A stretch of DNA of 64,000 nt from Chryseosolibacter sp964532595 (lineage in GTDB: Bacteria; Bacteroidota; Bacteroidia; Cytophagales; Cyclobacteriaceae), in the NCBI GenBank assembly GCA_964532595.1, contig CAZHIQ010000013.1, positions 21,537 to 85,536 of the forward strand, written 5' to 3'. Shown piece after piece: positions 1 through 8,416 of the stretch. Every line of letters starts with the position of its first letter. Positions within the stretch are counted from its first letter, which is position 1. The translations under genes were made by a program, and so were the position numbers. The notes under the pieces are model-generated. The model was not told the DNA's origin and did no database searches. It was given only the letters and a program-made list of their open reading frames with translations.

Positions 1-2
1 TT

Positions 3-209
3 GCCGCAAGCAGTGCCGGCGAAGTGGATGCCTTTGACCTTGAGGCCGATGAAGTGGATGCCGAAGCCAGTAGCGGAGCCAGCGTTAAGTTCAATGTGTC
101 TCATTCCCTGAAAGCCAGGGCTAGCAGCGGAGGAAGTATACGTTTCCGCGGCAACCCCGAAACCTCCAACACCAACTCCAGCAGCGGAGGGTCTGTCCGA
201 AAGTTGTGA
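3..209 (+). CDS. C-terminal end of a DUF2807 (head-GIN type) protein, truncated by window edge
   Basis: The open frame runs in from the left edge without a needed start codon and ends in TGA. The visible 68 residues are Ser/Gly/Ala-rich with three spaced 'SSGGS/SSGAS' turns alternating with charged beta-strand-like segments (for example residues reading VKFNVSHSLKARASSGGS). That periodic pattern is typical of the C-terminal beta-helical part of DUF2807 proteins, putative secreted or surface proteins common in Bacteroidota. Their biochemical function is unknown. The N-terminus, including any signal peptide, lies outside the window. An internal Met at position 24 is unlikely to be the true start because the repeat pattern continues upstream of it. 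Confidence 0.6.
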   Translation, partial: AASSAGEVDAFDLEADEVDAEASSGASVKFNVSHSLKARASSGGSIRFRGNPETSNTNSSSGGSVRKL

Positions 210-352
210 CGGGGTGGAATCTGATCCATAACAGCCAAAAAATCCGAAAAAAATTAAGAAACAGGGTCTATTTTTGACCCGGTGCAAACGTATTCTTAGA
301 TTTTTTTTAGGATCGGGGGTTTTGAGGCAATGTAGAAAGGAGCATTCTTGTT

Positions 353-360
353 TACCTTTG
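353..360 (+). promoter_or_regulatory. Candidate Bacteroidota -7 box (TACCTTTG) for glnN
   Basis: TACCTTTG matches the Bacteroidota sigma consensus TAnnTTTG exactly and lies 33 bp before the glnN start codon. A TTTG that could act as the -33 element is at 321-324, but the 28-bp spacing is longer than usual, so only the -7 element is convincing. Confidence 0.35.
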
Positions 361-392
361 GCGCTGAAAACTAAACAACCCCAGTTAAATTT

Positions 393-2555
393 ATGGCGCA
401 ACTTCGATTCCAGGCCCTCAAGAAACTCTATGAGCGCACGCCCCTTCCCGTAGAAATCCCCACACCGTTTGTCTCCCGTTTTTATGGAGAGTACGTCTAT
501 GGTATGGAGCAGATGCGCGCTACGCTCGCACCGGCTGTCTTCAACAAAGTCAGCGCTGCGATAAAGAAACACGAACGCATCGACCAGGCTACCGCTGACG
601 CCGTAGCAGCGGCGGCAAAATCATGGGCGATGTCGAAAGGAGCCACCCACTTCACGCACTGGTTCCAGCCGATGACGGGAGGAACGGCCGAGAAGCACGA
701 CTCCTTCTTCGATGGAACTTCCGGGATTGAGAAGTTCAAAGGAAGTGAACTCGTTCAGCAGGAACCCGATGCCTCGTCTTTCCCGAGTGGTGGTATTCGT
801 ACGACGTTCGAAGCACGTGGTTACACAGCCTGGGATCCCACTTCGCCGATGTTCCTATATGGTACAACGCTTTGTATCCCGACAATCTTTGTTTCCTATA
901 CAGGGGAAACCCTCGACAACAAAGCGCCTTTGCTGAAGGCGTTGAAAGCGGTCGACGTTGCGGCAACCCGTGTTTGCCAGCTCTTCGACAAGGATATTCA
1001 GAAGGTAGTAGCATCGCTTGGCGCGGAGCAGGAGTATTTCGTCGTCGATAAGGCGCTCTTCCAATCACGCCCCGACCTCGTTATGGCGGGTCGCACCGTG
1101 TTTGGCCACTCACCTGCGCGCGGCCAGCAGATGGAAGACCACTACTTCGCATCTATCCCTGAGCGCGTGTTCGCTTTCATGAAGGAGCTCGAGATCGAGT
1201 GCTGGAAACTTGGAATCCCTGTCCGGACACGCCACAATGAGGTAGCACCCAGTCAGTTCGAAGTGGCCCCTGTCTTTGAAGAAGCAAACGTCGCCAACGA
1301 CCACAACCAGTTGATGATGGATGTCATGCTGCGTGTGGCCGACCGCCATGACCTCAAGGTGATTTTCCATGAGAAACCCTTTGCAGGACTCAACGGTAGC
1401 GGTAAGCACAACAACTGGTCGCTTATCACGGATACAGGCGTGAACCTGTTCGCACCGACCAGCAGCGCGCGCGATAACCTGATGTTCCTGACGTTTTTCA
1501 TTAATACCGTTAAGGCTGTTCATGCCCACGCAGACCTGCTGCGCGCAAGTATCGCAACGCCGGGCAATGATTACAGGCTCGGAGCGAACGAAGCACCGCC
1601 GGCCATCATGTCGGTGTTCATCGGCTCTCAGATGACGGCTGTACTCGATGAACTCGAGAGCAAAGGAAATGTGAAGATCGAGAAGGGCGATAACATGTAT
1701 ATGAAGCTCGGAATCACACAGATTCCGGAGATTATTCTTGATGCGACAGACCGCAACCGCACATCGCCGTTCGCCTTTACAGGGAACAAGTTTGAATTCC
1801 GCGCCGTGGGTGGAAGCGATAACTGTGCGACCCCTCTTACGGTACTCAATCTGATCGTTGCTGAGCAGCTCGATCAGTTCCACAAAGCAGTGAACGAACA
1901 GATCGAAAAAGGGACTGAAAAACGCCTGGCTATTGTCAACGTTCTCCGTCAATACATCAAGGAGTCGAAAGATATCCGCTTTGAAGGGGATGGTTACTCC
2001 GCCGAATGGGTGAAGGAAGCTGAGCGTCGGGGACTTGGCAACCTCAAGGCAATGCCTTACGCTCTCGATGCCTATGTGAAAGAATCGTCGCTCAAACTGT
2101 TTGAGAAGCACGAGGTAATGTCGAAGAAGGAGGTTGAAGCACGTACGGAGATCCGTTGGGAAGCCTACATCAAACGCGTACAGATTGAGTCGCGCGTAAT
2201 GGGTGACCTGGCGATGAACCACATTATCCCTACGGCAATCGCCTATCAGAACAAGCTAATCGCCAATGCTAACGGACTTGCTGGGTTGGGGGTAGATAAT
2301 TCTTCAGTGATCAAAACAATTAAGGAAATCTCCCGCCATATCGACATCATTACCAATGGTGTTCACGATATGATTGAAGCGCGCAAGAAGGCAAACAAGA
2401 TTATCGATTCACGGGAACGCGCCATCGCTTATTGCGAAGAGGTGAAGGAAAAATACTTCGAACTCATTCGCGATTCTGTGGACAAACTTGAACTGTGCGT
2501 CGATGACGAGGATTGGCCGCTGGCTAAATACCGCGAGCTGCTCTTCCTTCGCTAA
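393..2555 (+). CDS. glnN: Glutamine synthetase type III (GSIII)
   Basis: Cytoplasmic enzyme making glutamine from glutamate, ammonia and ATP; the main nitrogen-assimilation GS in many Bacteroidota. The 720-residue length matches GSIII (about 700-730) and is far longer than GSI. Visible catalytic-domain motifs are LGAEQEY (about residue 209), RHNEVAPSQFE (about 280), NGSGKHNNWS (about 334) and RNRTSPFAFTGN (about 454). The last is followed by the KFEFR segment of the active site. The long N-terminal region and the C-terminal helical extension are characteristic of type III. It is a single gene with its own candidate -7 box. A strong bidirectional hairpin separates it from the convergent protease gene. 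No glnB/amt genes are adjacent, so the local sequence gives no clue to nitrogen control. Confidence 0.96.
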   Translation: MAQLRFQALKKLYERTPLPVEIPTPFVSRFYGEYVYGMEQMRATLAPAVFNKVSAAIKKHERIDQATADAVAAAAKSWAMSKGATHFTHWFQPMTGGTAEKHDSFFDGTSGIEKFKGSELVQQEPDASSFPSGGIRTTFEARGYTAWDPTSPMFLYGTTLCIPTIFVSYTGETLDNKAPLLKALKAVDVAATRVCQLFDKDIQKVVASLGAEQEYFVVDKALFQSRPDLVMAGRTVFGHSPARGQQMEDHYFASIPERVFAFMKELEIECWKLGIPVRTRHNEVAPSQFEVAPVFEEANVANDHNQLMMDVMLRVADRHDLKVIFHEKPFAGLNGSGKHNNWSLITDTGVNLFAPTSSARDNLMFLTFFINTVKAVHAHADLLRASIATPGNDYRLGANEAPPAIMSVFIGSQMTAVLDELESKGNVKIEKGDNMYMKLGITQIPEIILDATDRNRTSPFAFTGNKFEFRAVGGSDNCATPLTVLNLIVAEQLDQFHKAVNEQIEKGTEKRLAIVNVLRQYIKESKDIRFEGDGYSAEWVKEAERRGLGNLKAMPYALDAYVKESSLKLFEKHEVMSKKEVEARTEIRWEAYIKRVQIESRVMGDLAMNHIIPTAIAYQNKLIANANGLAGLGVDNSSVIKTIKEISRHIDIITNGVHDMIEARKKANKIIDSRERAIAYCEEVKEKYFELIRDSVDKLELCVDDEDWPLAKYRELLFLR

Positions 2556-2564
2556 ACGAGCAAC

Positions 2565-2604
2565 AAAAAAAATGGCTGTCAGTACGACAGCCATTTTTTT
2601 TTTT
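2565..2604. terminator. Bidirectional intrinsic terminator between glnN and the S41 protease
   Basis: An A-run, the stem ATGGCTGTC / GACAGCCAT with loop AGTAC, then a long T-run. The A-run on one side and T-run on the other make it usable in both directions, fitting the convergent genes (stops at 2555 and 2618). Confidence 0.9.
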
Positions 2605-2617
2605 GTGGTCACAGTTC

Positions 2618-4267
2618 TTAAGGTTTCCGCCCCAGTATTTTCAGGTACCTGTCCCGATCGTGCAATACTGCCACGGCACGCTTCACCTCTTCATCGTGAC
2701 GGAAGCCAGACTCTATCCTGCCGCGTTCGAAGTGCTGCCGACCCACAATCTCCAGTTCGATCATTCGCTTGATGGGATCTTTATAACGCATGAGCTCATT
2801 CTTCTTGGCGTCATTCAGGCGCTGACTTATTTTGTCCAGTTCGTTTCCGATTGATTCATAGTACTTTTCTTTATCGGCTTCTTCGCGCAATACCTGTAAT
2901 CCGTATTCAAGATGAGACTTGTACGTGTAATCCTTGTCTTTCATCCAGTTTACGAACTGTTGGTATTCTGCGTCGGTAAGGAGAAAAGTGGCGGGGTTAA
3001 CTTCCTTCGGATTTTTGTGAAGATACTCGGTTACAAAGTCGAAAATAAAACCGCGTTCAATAAGCACTTGCGTAAGCGGATGCGAGTCGAGGCTTTCAAC
3101 AGCGATGTCGGGCTCTATGCCTCCGCCATCATAAACCACGCGGCCGTGTTCCGTCCGGAACTCCTGCTTCAGCGAATCCGGAATGGAAATCACACTTCCG
3201 TCTTCGCGCCGATGGGCATAGTCGAGCACTTGAATGCAACGCCCGGCAGCCGTATAGTACTTGGCCGTAGTCACCTTGAGTTGCGCGTTGTATGACAGGA
3301 GCCTGCTGACCTGCACAAGTCCTTTTCCAAATGATTTTTCACCCACAATAACACCGCGGTCATAGTCTTGCAAAGTGCCGGCAACGATTTCCGAGGCAGA
3401 GGCACTTCCTCTGTTGATAAGGACGGCCACGGGAATCTCGGTGTCAAGCGGAGTGTTGAGTGTTTCGTACTTAAGGTTGTTTTCGGGGATTTTACCCTGG
3501 GTGCTAACAACGAGTTTGCCCTTGGGTAGAAAGAGATTCGAAATATTGACAGCTTCAATGAGCAGTCCGCCCGGATTGTTCCTCAAATCAAGAATCACCC
3601 CTTTGGCGCCCTGGGCGAGGAGTTGCGACAAGGCGTTCCGAACTTCGCGACCCGCTTCAGGAGTGAAATCGGAGAGGTGTACATAGGCCAGATCGTTCCC
3701 GACCATCCCGAAGAAGGGTACGTTGTTAATTTTTATCCGTTCCCGGTTAAAGGTGAGTTCGAGCGGCCGGGGTTCTCCATAGCGTTTGACAGTCAGCGAC
3801 ACAGGTTTTCCAGTCTCGCCTCGCATCAGCAGGCTCGTTTCTTCACGGGTCAGTCCCTTAAGTTCGATGCCGTCAATTCTTAGAATTTCGTCGCCGATTT
3901 TGAGCCCTCCTTTGTGGGCGCCGTAACCTTCAATTAACATGGTGACTACGGTACGGCTGCCGATCTCCCGCGTGATGGCACCGATGCCTCCGTACTGCCC
4001 CGTGTTATGGGTACGATAGTCCTCTACCTCATCTTCAGGGATGTAATTCGTGTAGGGGTCGAGTGACGCAAGCATGGCGTCAATCCCTGTCCGTACCAGC
4101 GTGTTGGGGTTAATATCGTCGACGTACAAGGCATTGACTTCCTTGAAAAGCGTGGCGAAGATGTCGAGGTTCTTGGCAATCTCGAAATAGCGATCGGCGG
4201 GTCGGGTGAGCGCAAGTGATGCTACGGCCGCCACCACGCAAAAGAGGAAGATAATGCGCTTCTTCAT
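2618..4267 (-). CDS. S41 family C-terminal processing peptidase with PDZ domain
   Basis: Periplasmic or membrane-anchored tail-specific serine protease (CtpA/Prc family) that trims or degrades envelope proteins. I place the start at 4267 (MKKRIIFLF) rather than at the upstream in-frame ATG at 4294, because a hydrophobic signal/anchor segment follows directly. This gives 549 residues. Order: N-terminal anchor, helical region, PDZ domain (GGIGAITREIG to the DEILRIDG loop), then the S41 catalytic domain with the SASASE motif (about 288-293) and a FGKG Lys near 315. Their spacing agrees with the Ser/Lys dyad of Prc. The C-terminal ~140-residue charged helical tail is common in Bacteroidota members. 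It ends at a bidirectional terminator; the substrate is not predictable. Confidence 0.9.
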   Translation of the reverse strand: MKKRIIFLFCVVAAVASLALTRPADRYFEIAKNLDIFATLFKEVNALYVDDINPNTLVRTGIDAMLASLDPYTNYIPEDEVEDYRTHNTGQYGGIGAITREIGSRTVVTMLIEGYGAHKGGLKIGDEILRIDGIELKGLTREETSLLMRGETGKPVSLTVKRYGEPRPLELTFNRERIKINNVPFFGMVGNDLAYVHLSDFTPEAGREVRNALSQLLAQGAKGVILDLRNNPGGLLIEAVNISNLFLPKGKLVVSTQGKIPENNLKYETLNTPLDTEIPVAVLINRGSASASEIVAGTLQDYDRGVIVGEKSFGKGLVQVSRLLSYNAQLKVTTAKYYTAAGRCIQVLDYAHRREDGSVISIPDSLKQEFRTEHGRVVYDGGGIEPDIAVESLDSHPLTQVLIERGFIFDFVTEYLHKNPKEVNPATFLLTDAEYQQFVNWMKDKDYTYKSHLEYGLQVLREEADKEKYYESIGNELDKISQRLNDAKKNELMRYKDPIKRMIELEIVGRQHFERGRIESGFRHDEEVKRAVAVLHDRDRYLKILGRKP

Positions 4268-4371
4268 TTGGATGAATTTACAATTATTTGTCAACCCAAA
4301 AGCAGTAAAAAAGTATCCCCGGTCTGGCGCAAAAGCGTTTCGTCGAAAGCGTGGGGATGATTATGCCCAAA

Positions 4372-5439
4372 TTAACGCCAGGCATTGCGGAGGAAGCGGA
4401 GCCAGTTTCCATGGCAAACGTTTTGAATATCGTCTTCCGAATAACCTCGCCGTCTGAGGAGTTCCGGAATCTTTTGCAGGTCGGCAATGGAATTGAGGTC
4501 ATAGGGACTTTGCTCCTTTCCGAACCCCCCATCCAGGTCGGACCCAATCCCGATATGAAGAGCATTCCCTGCAAGCTGACAGATATGATCCATGTGGTCG
4601 ATCACGACCTCCAATGAACAATTCATGGCGCGGGGATCGGACTGCCCTCGGGTCCATCCGGGTACCATCATCCAGGCATCAAGCACGCCACCGATCACCG
4701 CGCCGCGATTAACCAGCTCGCGCAACTGCTCGTCGCTGAATTGCCGGTTGTGATTGACGAGGGCGCGACAGTTGTTATGACTCGCCCACACAGGTCCATG
4801 GAAATGATCCATTGCCTCCCAGAAACTATCGTCGCATAAATGAGTTGCATCGAGGATTATGTTGAGGCGCTCCATTTCCCGAAGGAGAGCCTGACCTTTT
4901 TGTCCCATAAATCCGGTGGCATCGGTTCCCTGCGCATAGCGTCCCGGTCCGTAGTGCGCAGGACCTACTGCCCGTAGTCCGTACTCATAGGCACGTTCCA
5001 GATGCCTCAGCGTAATGAGCGAATCTGCTCCTTCAAGACTGAGGATATAGCCGATCGGTTTCCTTTCGTCATCGCTTGATTCCCACCGGATAAGGTGTTC
5101 TTCCAACTGAGCCTTATTCGCGATTTGTACCAATTCACCTTCTTCTTCCATCGCCCGGTACCAGGCAAGCTGGGCTTGTGTTTGCGCCCAGGCCTGCTCG
5201 GGAGAGTACCACCCGGGTAAAGGATTATCCGGAGCCACGTACCGCGCAATCTGTGTTGCCACTACAAGTCCGATGTCACCTCTACGCAGTTCTCCGAAAG
5301 ACACCGTTCCTTTGCCGCGATCGGGCTTATCGGTCATGTGAGCTTCGCGTCGACGGATTTCGCTGAGAGGCTTACGAAGATCGCGATTCCATTCCATCGC
5401 GTTCATGCTCAGGTCCAGGTGGGCATCGACGATAAACAT
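4372..5439 (-). CDS. Membrane dipeptidase-like M19 family zinc dipeptidase
   Basis: Zinc metallopeptidase of the M19 (renal dipeptidase) family. The family cleaves dipeptides, often those with a C-terminal D-amino acid. The start of the 355-residue protein shows the metal-binding HxD (His7, Asp9). Further family segments are the TRxxG-like region around GLRAVGPAHYGPG, LDATHLCDDSFW, WASHNNCRAL and GIGSDLDGG near residue 300. No signal peptide is visible, so it is probably cytoplasmic. It is the last gene of a tight operon: permease, RidA, PLP enzyme, dipeptidase, with only 10 bp to the gene before it. This context supports processing of D-containing dipeptides. Exact specificity is inference. 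Confidence 0.9.
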   Translation of the reverse strand: MFIVDAHLDLSMNAMEWNRDLRKPLSEIRRREAHMTDKPDRGKGTVSFGELRRGDIGLVVATQIARYVAPDNPLPGWYSPEQAWAQTQAQLAWYRAMEEEGELVQIANKAQLEEHLIRWESSDDERKPIGYILSLEGADSLITLRHLERAYEYGLRAVGPAHYGPGRYAQGTDATGFMGQKGQALLREMERLNIILDATHLCDDSFWEAMDHFHGPVWASHNNCRALVNHNRQFSDEQLRELVNRGAVIGGVLDAWMMVPGWTRGQSDPRAMNCSLEVVIDHMDHICQLAGNALHIGIGSDLDGGFGKEQSPYDLNSIADLQKIPELLRRRGYSEDDIQNVCHGNWLRFLRNAWR

Positions 5440-5449
5440 AGCCGTAGCG

Positions 5450-6556
5450 TTAAAGGTTGATTTTTCTCGGACGAGCAGCGATAGACCATGTCGCGTTAAT
5501 TGTGTGGTCCTGGCAAATCGCAGCCTCGTTATATAGTGCTACCGTTGGGCATACGTGGTAGGGGACTCCGTAGAGAACCTCGCCAATGGGAATATTTCCC
5601 GACTGTTCGTGTTCCAGAACGAGATGCTCTTCACTGTGTCCCACAGGAACGAGGCCCTCACGATTGAGGAAAACGACTCTCTTGTCAAGTGGATTTTCCG
5701 ATGCGATTGCTTTGTGTCCGAGGTCCGTAGTCAGTCTTTTCTCCCCTGGCTTGCTGATCACTCGTGTAACTACCAGGGCGGCGAATTGGAAAGGTTGTTC
5801 TTTCAGAATAGCGTTGTAGCCGGCGTCCCAGAATATGAACGTTCCCGGACTTACTTCGACTTCTTTTCGCTTGGCGTGAATAGGAAACGTTGGTGTTCCC
5901 CCTGCAACGATGGCGGGCTTTTGTCCGGATTCACGCGCGATGTCATCAGCCAGTTTTGTCACCGGAGCGAAGGCAAGGTCGCATTTCCGGGTGCGTTCGT
6001 CGAAGTCGGGGTCGCGAAGATGACCGTCGTAGGCGTGCAGCCCGATGAGTGAAAGGTTGGAGAGTGCATTGATCTGCCGGGCCAGCGCAAGAGCTTCCGA
6101 TGGAACGATACCCGTGCGGTTCATTCCCACGTTGAGATCTATATAAACCCGCAAAGTGAGATCGGCGGCAACAGCGGCATCGTTGAGGGATGCTGCAGTT
6201 GTTTCGTGATCTACGAGACACGAAAATACCGTCTTGGGAAAACGTCTGACGAGCGCGCAAAAGCGTTCGACGCGGGGCCCCAGCGGTGGGTAGGCGAGGA
6301 GCAGGTCGGGAACGCCGAGGCTTGCTGCCATCTCCGCCTCGGCTATCGTTGCGCATTTGAAGCGTGTTATGCCCGCGTCGAGCATCATTTTTACAACTTC
6401 CGGATTCTTGTTCGTCTTGATATGGGGTCGAAGACGATTGACGTCGTCGACAAATGATTTCACCGTCTTAATGTTGTGGGCGACGCGATCCGGATAGATG
6501 ACGAGCGCCGGAGTATCCAGCGTTTCAGGATTATCTATTGTATACCACTGTTTCAT
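5450..6556 (-). CDS. D-serine dehydratase / D-threonine aldolase-like PLP enzyme (alanine-racemase N-terminal fold)
   Basis: Fold-type III PLP enzyme of the DSD1/D-threonine aldolase family, which acts on D-serine, D-threonine or related D-3-hydroxyamino acids. The 368-residue length is typical. RPHIKTNK (43-50) contains the presumed PLP-binding Lys47. Near the C-terminus, YHVCPTV gives His334-x-Cys336, the pair that coordinates the activating metal; a His-x-Cys pair is the arrangement known from zinc-dependent D-serine dehydratases, whereas characterised aldolases use His-x-Asp. Its ATG overlaps the ridA stop by 4 bp, so the two are translationally coupled. RidA removes reactive enamines such as 2-aminoacrylate made by PLP dehydratases, which also favours dehydratase chemistry. 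An aldolase role is the main alternative. Confidence 0.85.
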   Translation of the reverse strand: MKQWYTIDNPETLDTPALVIYPDRVAHNIKTVKSFVDDVNRLRPHIKTNKNPEVVKMMLDAGITRFKCATIAEAEMAASLGVPDLLLAYPPLGPRVERFCALVRRFPKTVFSCLVDHETTAASLNDAAVAADLTLRVYIDLNVGMNRTGIVPSEALALARQINALSNLSLIGLHAYDGHLRDPDFDERTRKCDLAFAPVTKLADDIARESGQKPAIVAGGTPTFPIHAKRKEVEVSPGTFIFWDAGYNAILKEQPFQFAALVVTRVISKPGEKRLTTDLGHKAIASENPLDKRVVFLNREGLVPVGHSEEHLVLEHEQSGNIPIGEVLYGVPYHVCPTVALYNEAAICQDHTINATWSIAARPRKINL

Positions 6557-7029
6557 TTGGCGACGAGTTCAAAGATCGCTTCTATCTCGACCGGGATGTT
6601 GTCGGGGAGGGAACCCATCCCGACGGCACTACGGACTCCTATGCCGTTTTCTTCACCCCACACCTTTGCGAATAGCTCACTGCAACCGTTGATGACATGA
6701 GGATGTTGCGTAAACTCAGGAGTACAGTTTACCATGCCGAGTACTTTGACAACGCGTTTAATCCTGTCAAGTGACCCGAGTTCCTTCTTCAAGGTTGCGA
6801 GAATGGTCAGGCCCACCTGCTCGGCGGCGGCTTTACCGCCATCGGTGGCGATCTCCTGACCAACGCGACCAATCATGAGAGTCCCGTCATTCTTTACCGG
6901 CCCATGGCCGGAGACGTAAACAAAGTTATCGACAATAAGCACTGGCTTATAAACACCTTTGGGGGCGGGCGGCGGAGGAAGCGTCAGTTTCAGCGCTTCG
7001 AAATTCCTGTCGGCTGATTGTTGGCTCAT
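6553..7029 (-). CDS. RidA family enamine/imine deaminase
   Basis: YjgF/YER057c/UK114-family protein. Members hydrolyse 2-aminoacrylate and related imines released by PLP enzymes. The 158-residue length is longer than classical RidA (about 130). It fits the subgroup with an N-terminal extension (residues 1-25, proline-rich PPPPAPKG). Recognisable parts are the VYVSGHGPV strand, the Arg/Lys-rich LKKELGSLDRIKRVVKV helix region, and RSAVGMGSLPDNIPVEIEAIFE at the C-terminus, where the Arg and Glu of the family active site lie. It sits between the permease (10 bp) and the PLP enzyme (4-bp overlap) and most likely detoxifies that enzyme's product. Confidence 0.92.
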   Translation of the reverse strand: MSQQSADRNFEALKLTLPPPPAPKGVYKPVLIVDNFVYVSGHGPVKNDGTLMIGRVGQEIATDGGKAAAEQVGLTILATLKKELGSLDRIKRVVKVLGMVNCTPEFTQHPHVINGCSELFAKVWGEENGIGVRSAVGMGSLPDNIPVEIEAIFELVAK

Positions 7030-7039
7030 CGCAGTGCGT

Positions 7040-8353
7040 TTATATGAAGGCGTTCAATAACATGACACCTATGATTCCCACCACGGCGACAATAGTTTCC
7101 ATTATTGTCCAGGATCGGAAGGTGTCTTTTATACTAAGATTGAAATATTCTTTGAATAACCAGAATCCCCCGTCATTAACATGCGAAAACATCAGACTGC
7201 CGGCACCGATAGCGAGGACCATCAGTTCGGGATTCACATCGGGTCGTCCCATCAGCGGCATGACGATTCCGGCGGCAGTAAGTCCTGCCACGGTAGCTGA
7301 TCCGACACAAACACGAATAACACAGGCGATAAACCATCCCATTAGTAGAGGGTGAACATCGATTTCGGTAAGCAGGTTGCCTATCTGGTCACTTACACCG
7401 CTGTCGATCAGTACTTGTTTCAATGCCCCGGCGCCGGCCATGATAAGGAGAATCATCGCGATGTCTTTTACCGCATCGGAGTAAATTTCCATGATGCGTG
7501 TCATCGGCATTCCACGCCGGAGCCCGAGGCTCCACGTCGCGAAGATCAATGAGATCAGCAATACGATATCAGGGTTGCTGATAAAGGCAAAAGTATCGGG
7601 GATAACTCCGGTTTCGGGCAGGAGGGGTCTTGCCAGCGTTGTGAAGAAGAGAAGGAGAACCGGTAGCAACGCGGAAACAATGCTGTTGCCTAATCCGGGC
7701 AAGTCTTTTTCCGCGATGTCGGATGGTTTGAAAGTGTCGGGTAATCGCGAGTTCATACGTCGCAAGGTGCGCGAGAAGAGCGGGCCGGCGATGATTACGG
7801 TCGGGATGGCGACGATGACACCATAGACGAGTGTTTGTCCCATATCAGCGCCGAACTGAGCGACAAGATAGGTCGGCGAGGGGTGGGGAGGGAGAAAGCC
7901 GTGGGTCACCGACAACGCGGCCAGCATGGGCAACCCAATGTATACCACCGGAAAGCGATAGCGATAGACAACAGAAAAGATTAGCGGTACGACGAGGACG
8001 AATCCGACGTTGTAGAAGAGGGGAATTCCAATGATGAATCCTGTTGTGACCAGTGCCCATTGAATGTATCGTTCACCGAACAGATACATCATCGCGGAGG
8101 CTATACGCTGCGCTCCGCCACTTTCGGCTACAAGTTTTCCCAGCATCGCCCCGCTGACAATCACAATCACCAGCGACCCCAGCATATCACCGATACCTTT
8201 TTGAATCGATCCCGCCATGTTAACAGGCTCGATGCCGAGACAAAGTCCCGCAAAAACGGAGATGAGAAGAAAGGCGAGGAAGGCGTTTACCTTAAACCGC
8301 GTGATCAGCAGAATAAGCAGGCCGATACTCAGGAGGACAATAGTGATAGCCAT
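7040..8353 (-). CDS. GntP family permease (gluconate / D-serine type)
   Basis: Inner-membrane proton symporter of the GntP family, 437 residues with about 12 to 14 hydrophobic segments. Typical family stretches are GIPLFYNVGFVLVVPL, VTHGFLPPHPSPT, and a C-terminal block with SHVNDGGFWLFKEYF. Characterised members carry gluconate, other sugar acids or D-serine (DsdX). As first gene of an operon with RidA, a D-hydroxyamino-acid PLP enzyme and an M19 dipeptidase, a D-amino-acid substrate is more likely here than gluconate; this is context-based inference. No kinase or dehydratase for sugar acids lies nearby. A GntR- or LysR-type regulator is also absent. Confidence 0.93.
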   Translation of the reverse strand: MAITIVLLSIGLLILLITRFKVNAFLAFLLISVFAGLCLGIEPVNMAGSIQKGIGDMLGSLVIVIVSGAMLGKLVAESGGAQRIASAMMYLFGERYIQWALVTTGFIIGIPLFYNVGFVLVVPLIFSVVYRYRFPVVYIGLPMLAALSVTHGFLPPHPSPTYLVAQFGADMGQTLVYGVIVAIPTVIIAGPLFSRTLRRMNSRLPDTFKPSDIAEKDLPGLGNSIVSALLPVLLLFFTTLARPLLPETGVIPDTFAFISNPDIVLLISLIFATWSLGLRRGMPMTRIMEIYSDAVKDIAMILLIMAGAGALKQVLIDSGVSDQIGNLLTEIDVHPLLMGWFIACVIRVCVGSATVAGLTAAGIVMPLMGRPDVNPELMVLAIGAGSLMFSHVNDGGFWLFKEYFNLSIKDTFRSWTIMETIVAVVGIIGVMLLNAFI

Positions 8354-8416
8354 TGAGTGGAATCTGGAAGGTTTTCAAAAATTACGGCTACTCGCCGGGC
8401 GTTACGATTGTTTTGG

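Noticed and set aside
1110..2222. 370-codon antisense ORF over glnN
   Set aside because: It lies wholly within the glnN coding region, has odd composition (Cys/His-rich) and no recognisable domain; it is a shadow of the GS reading frame.
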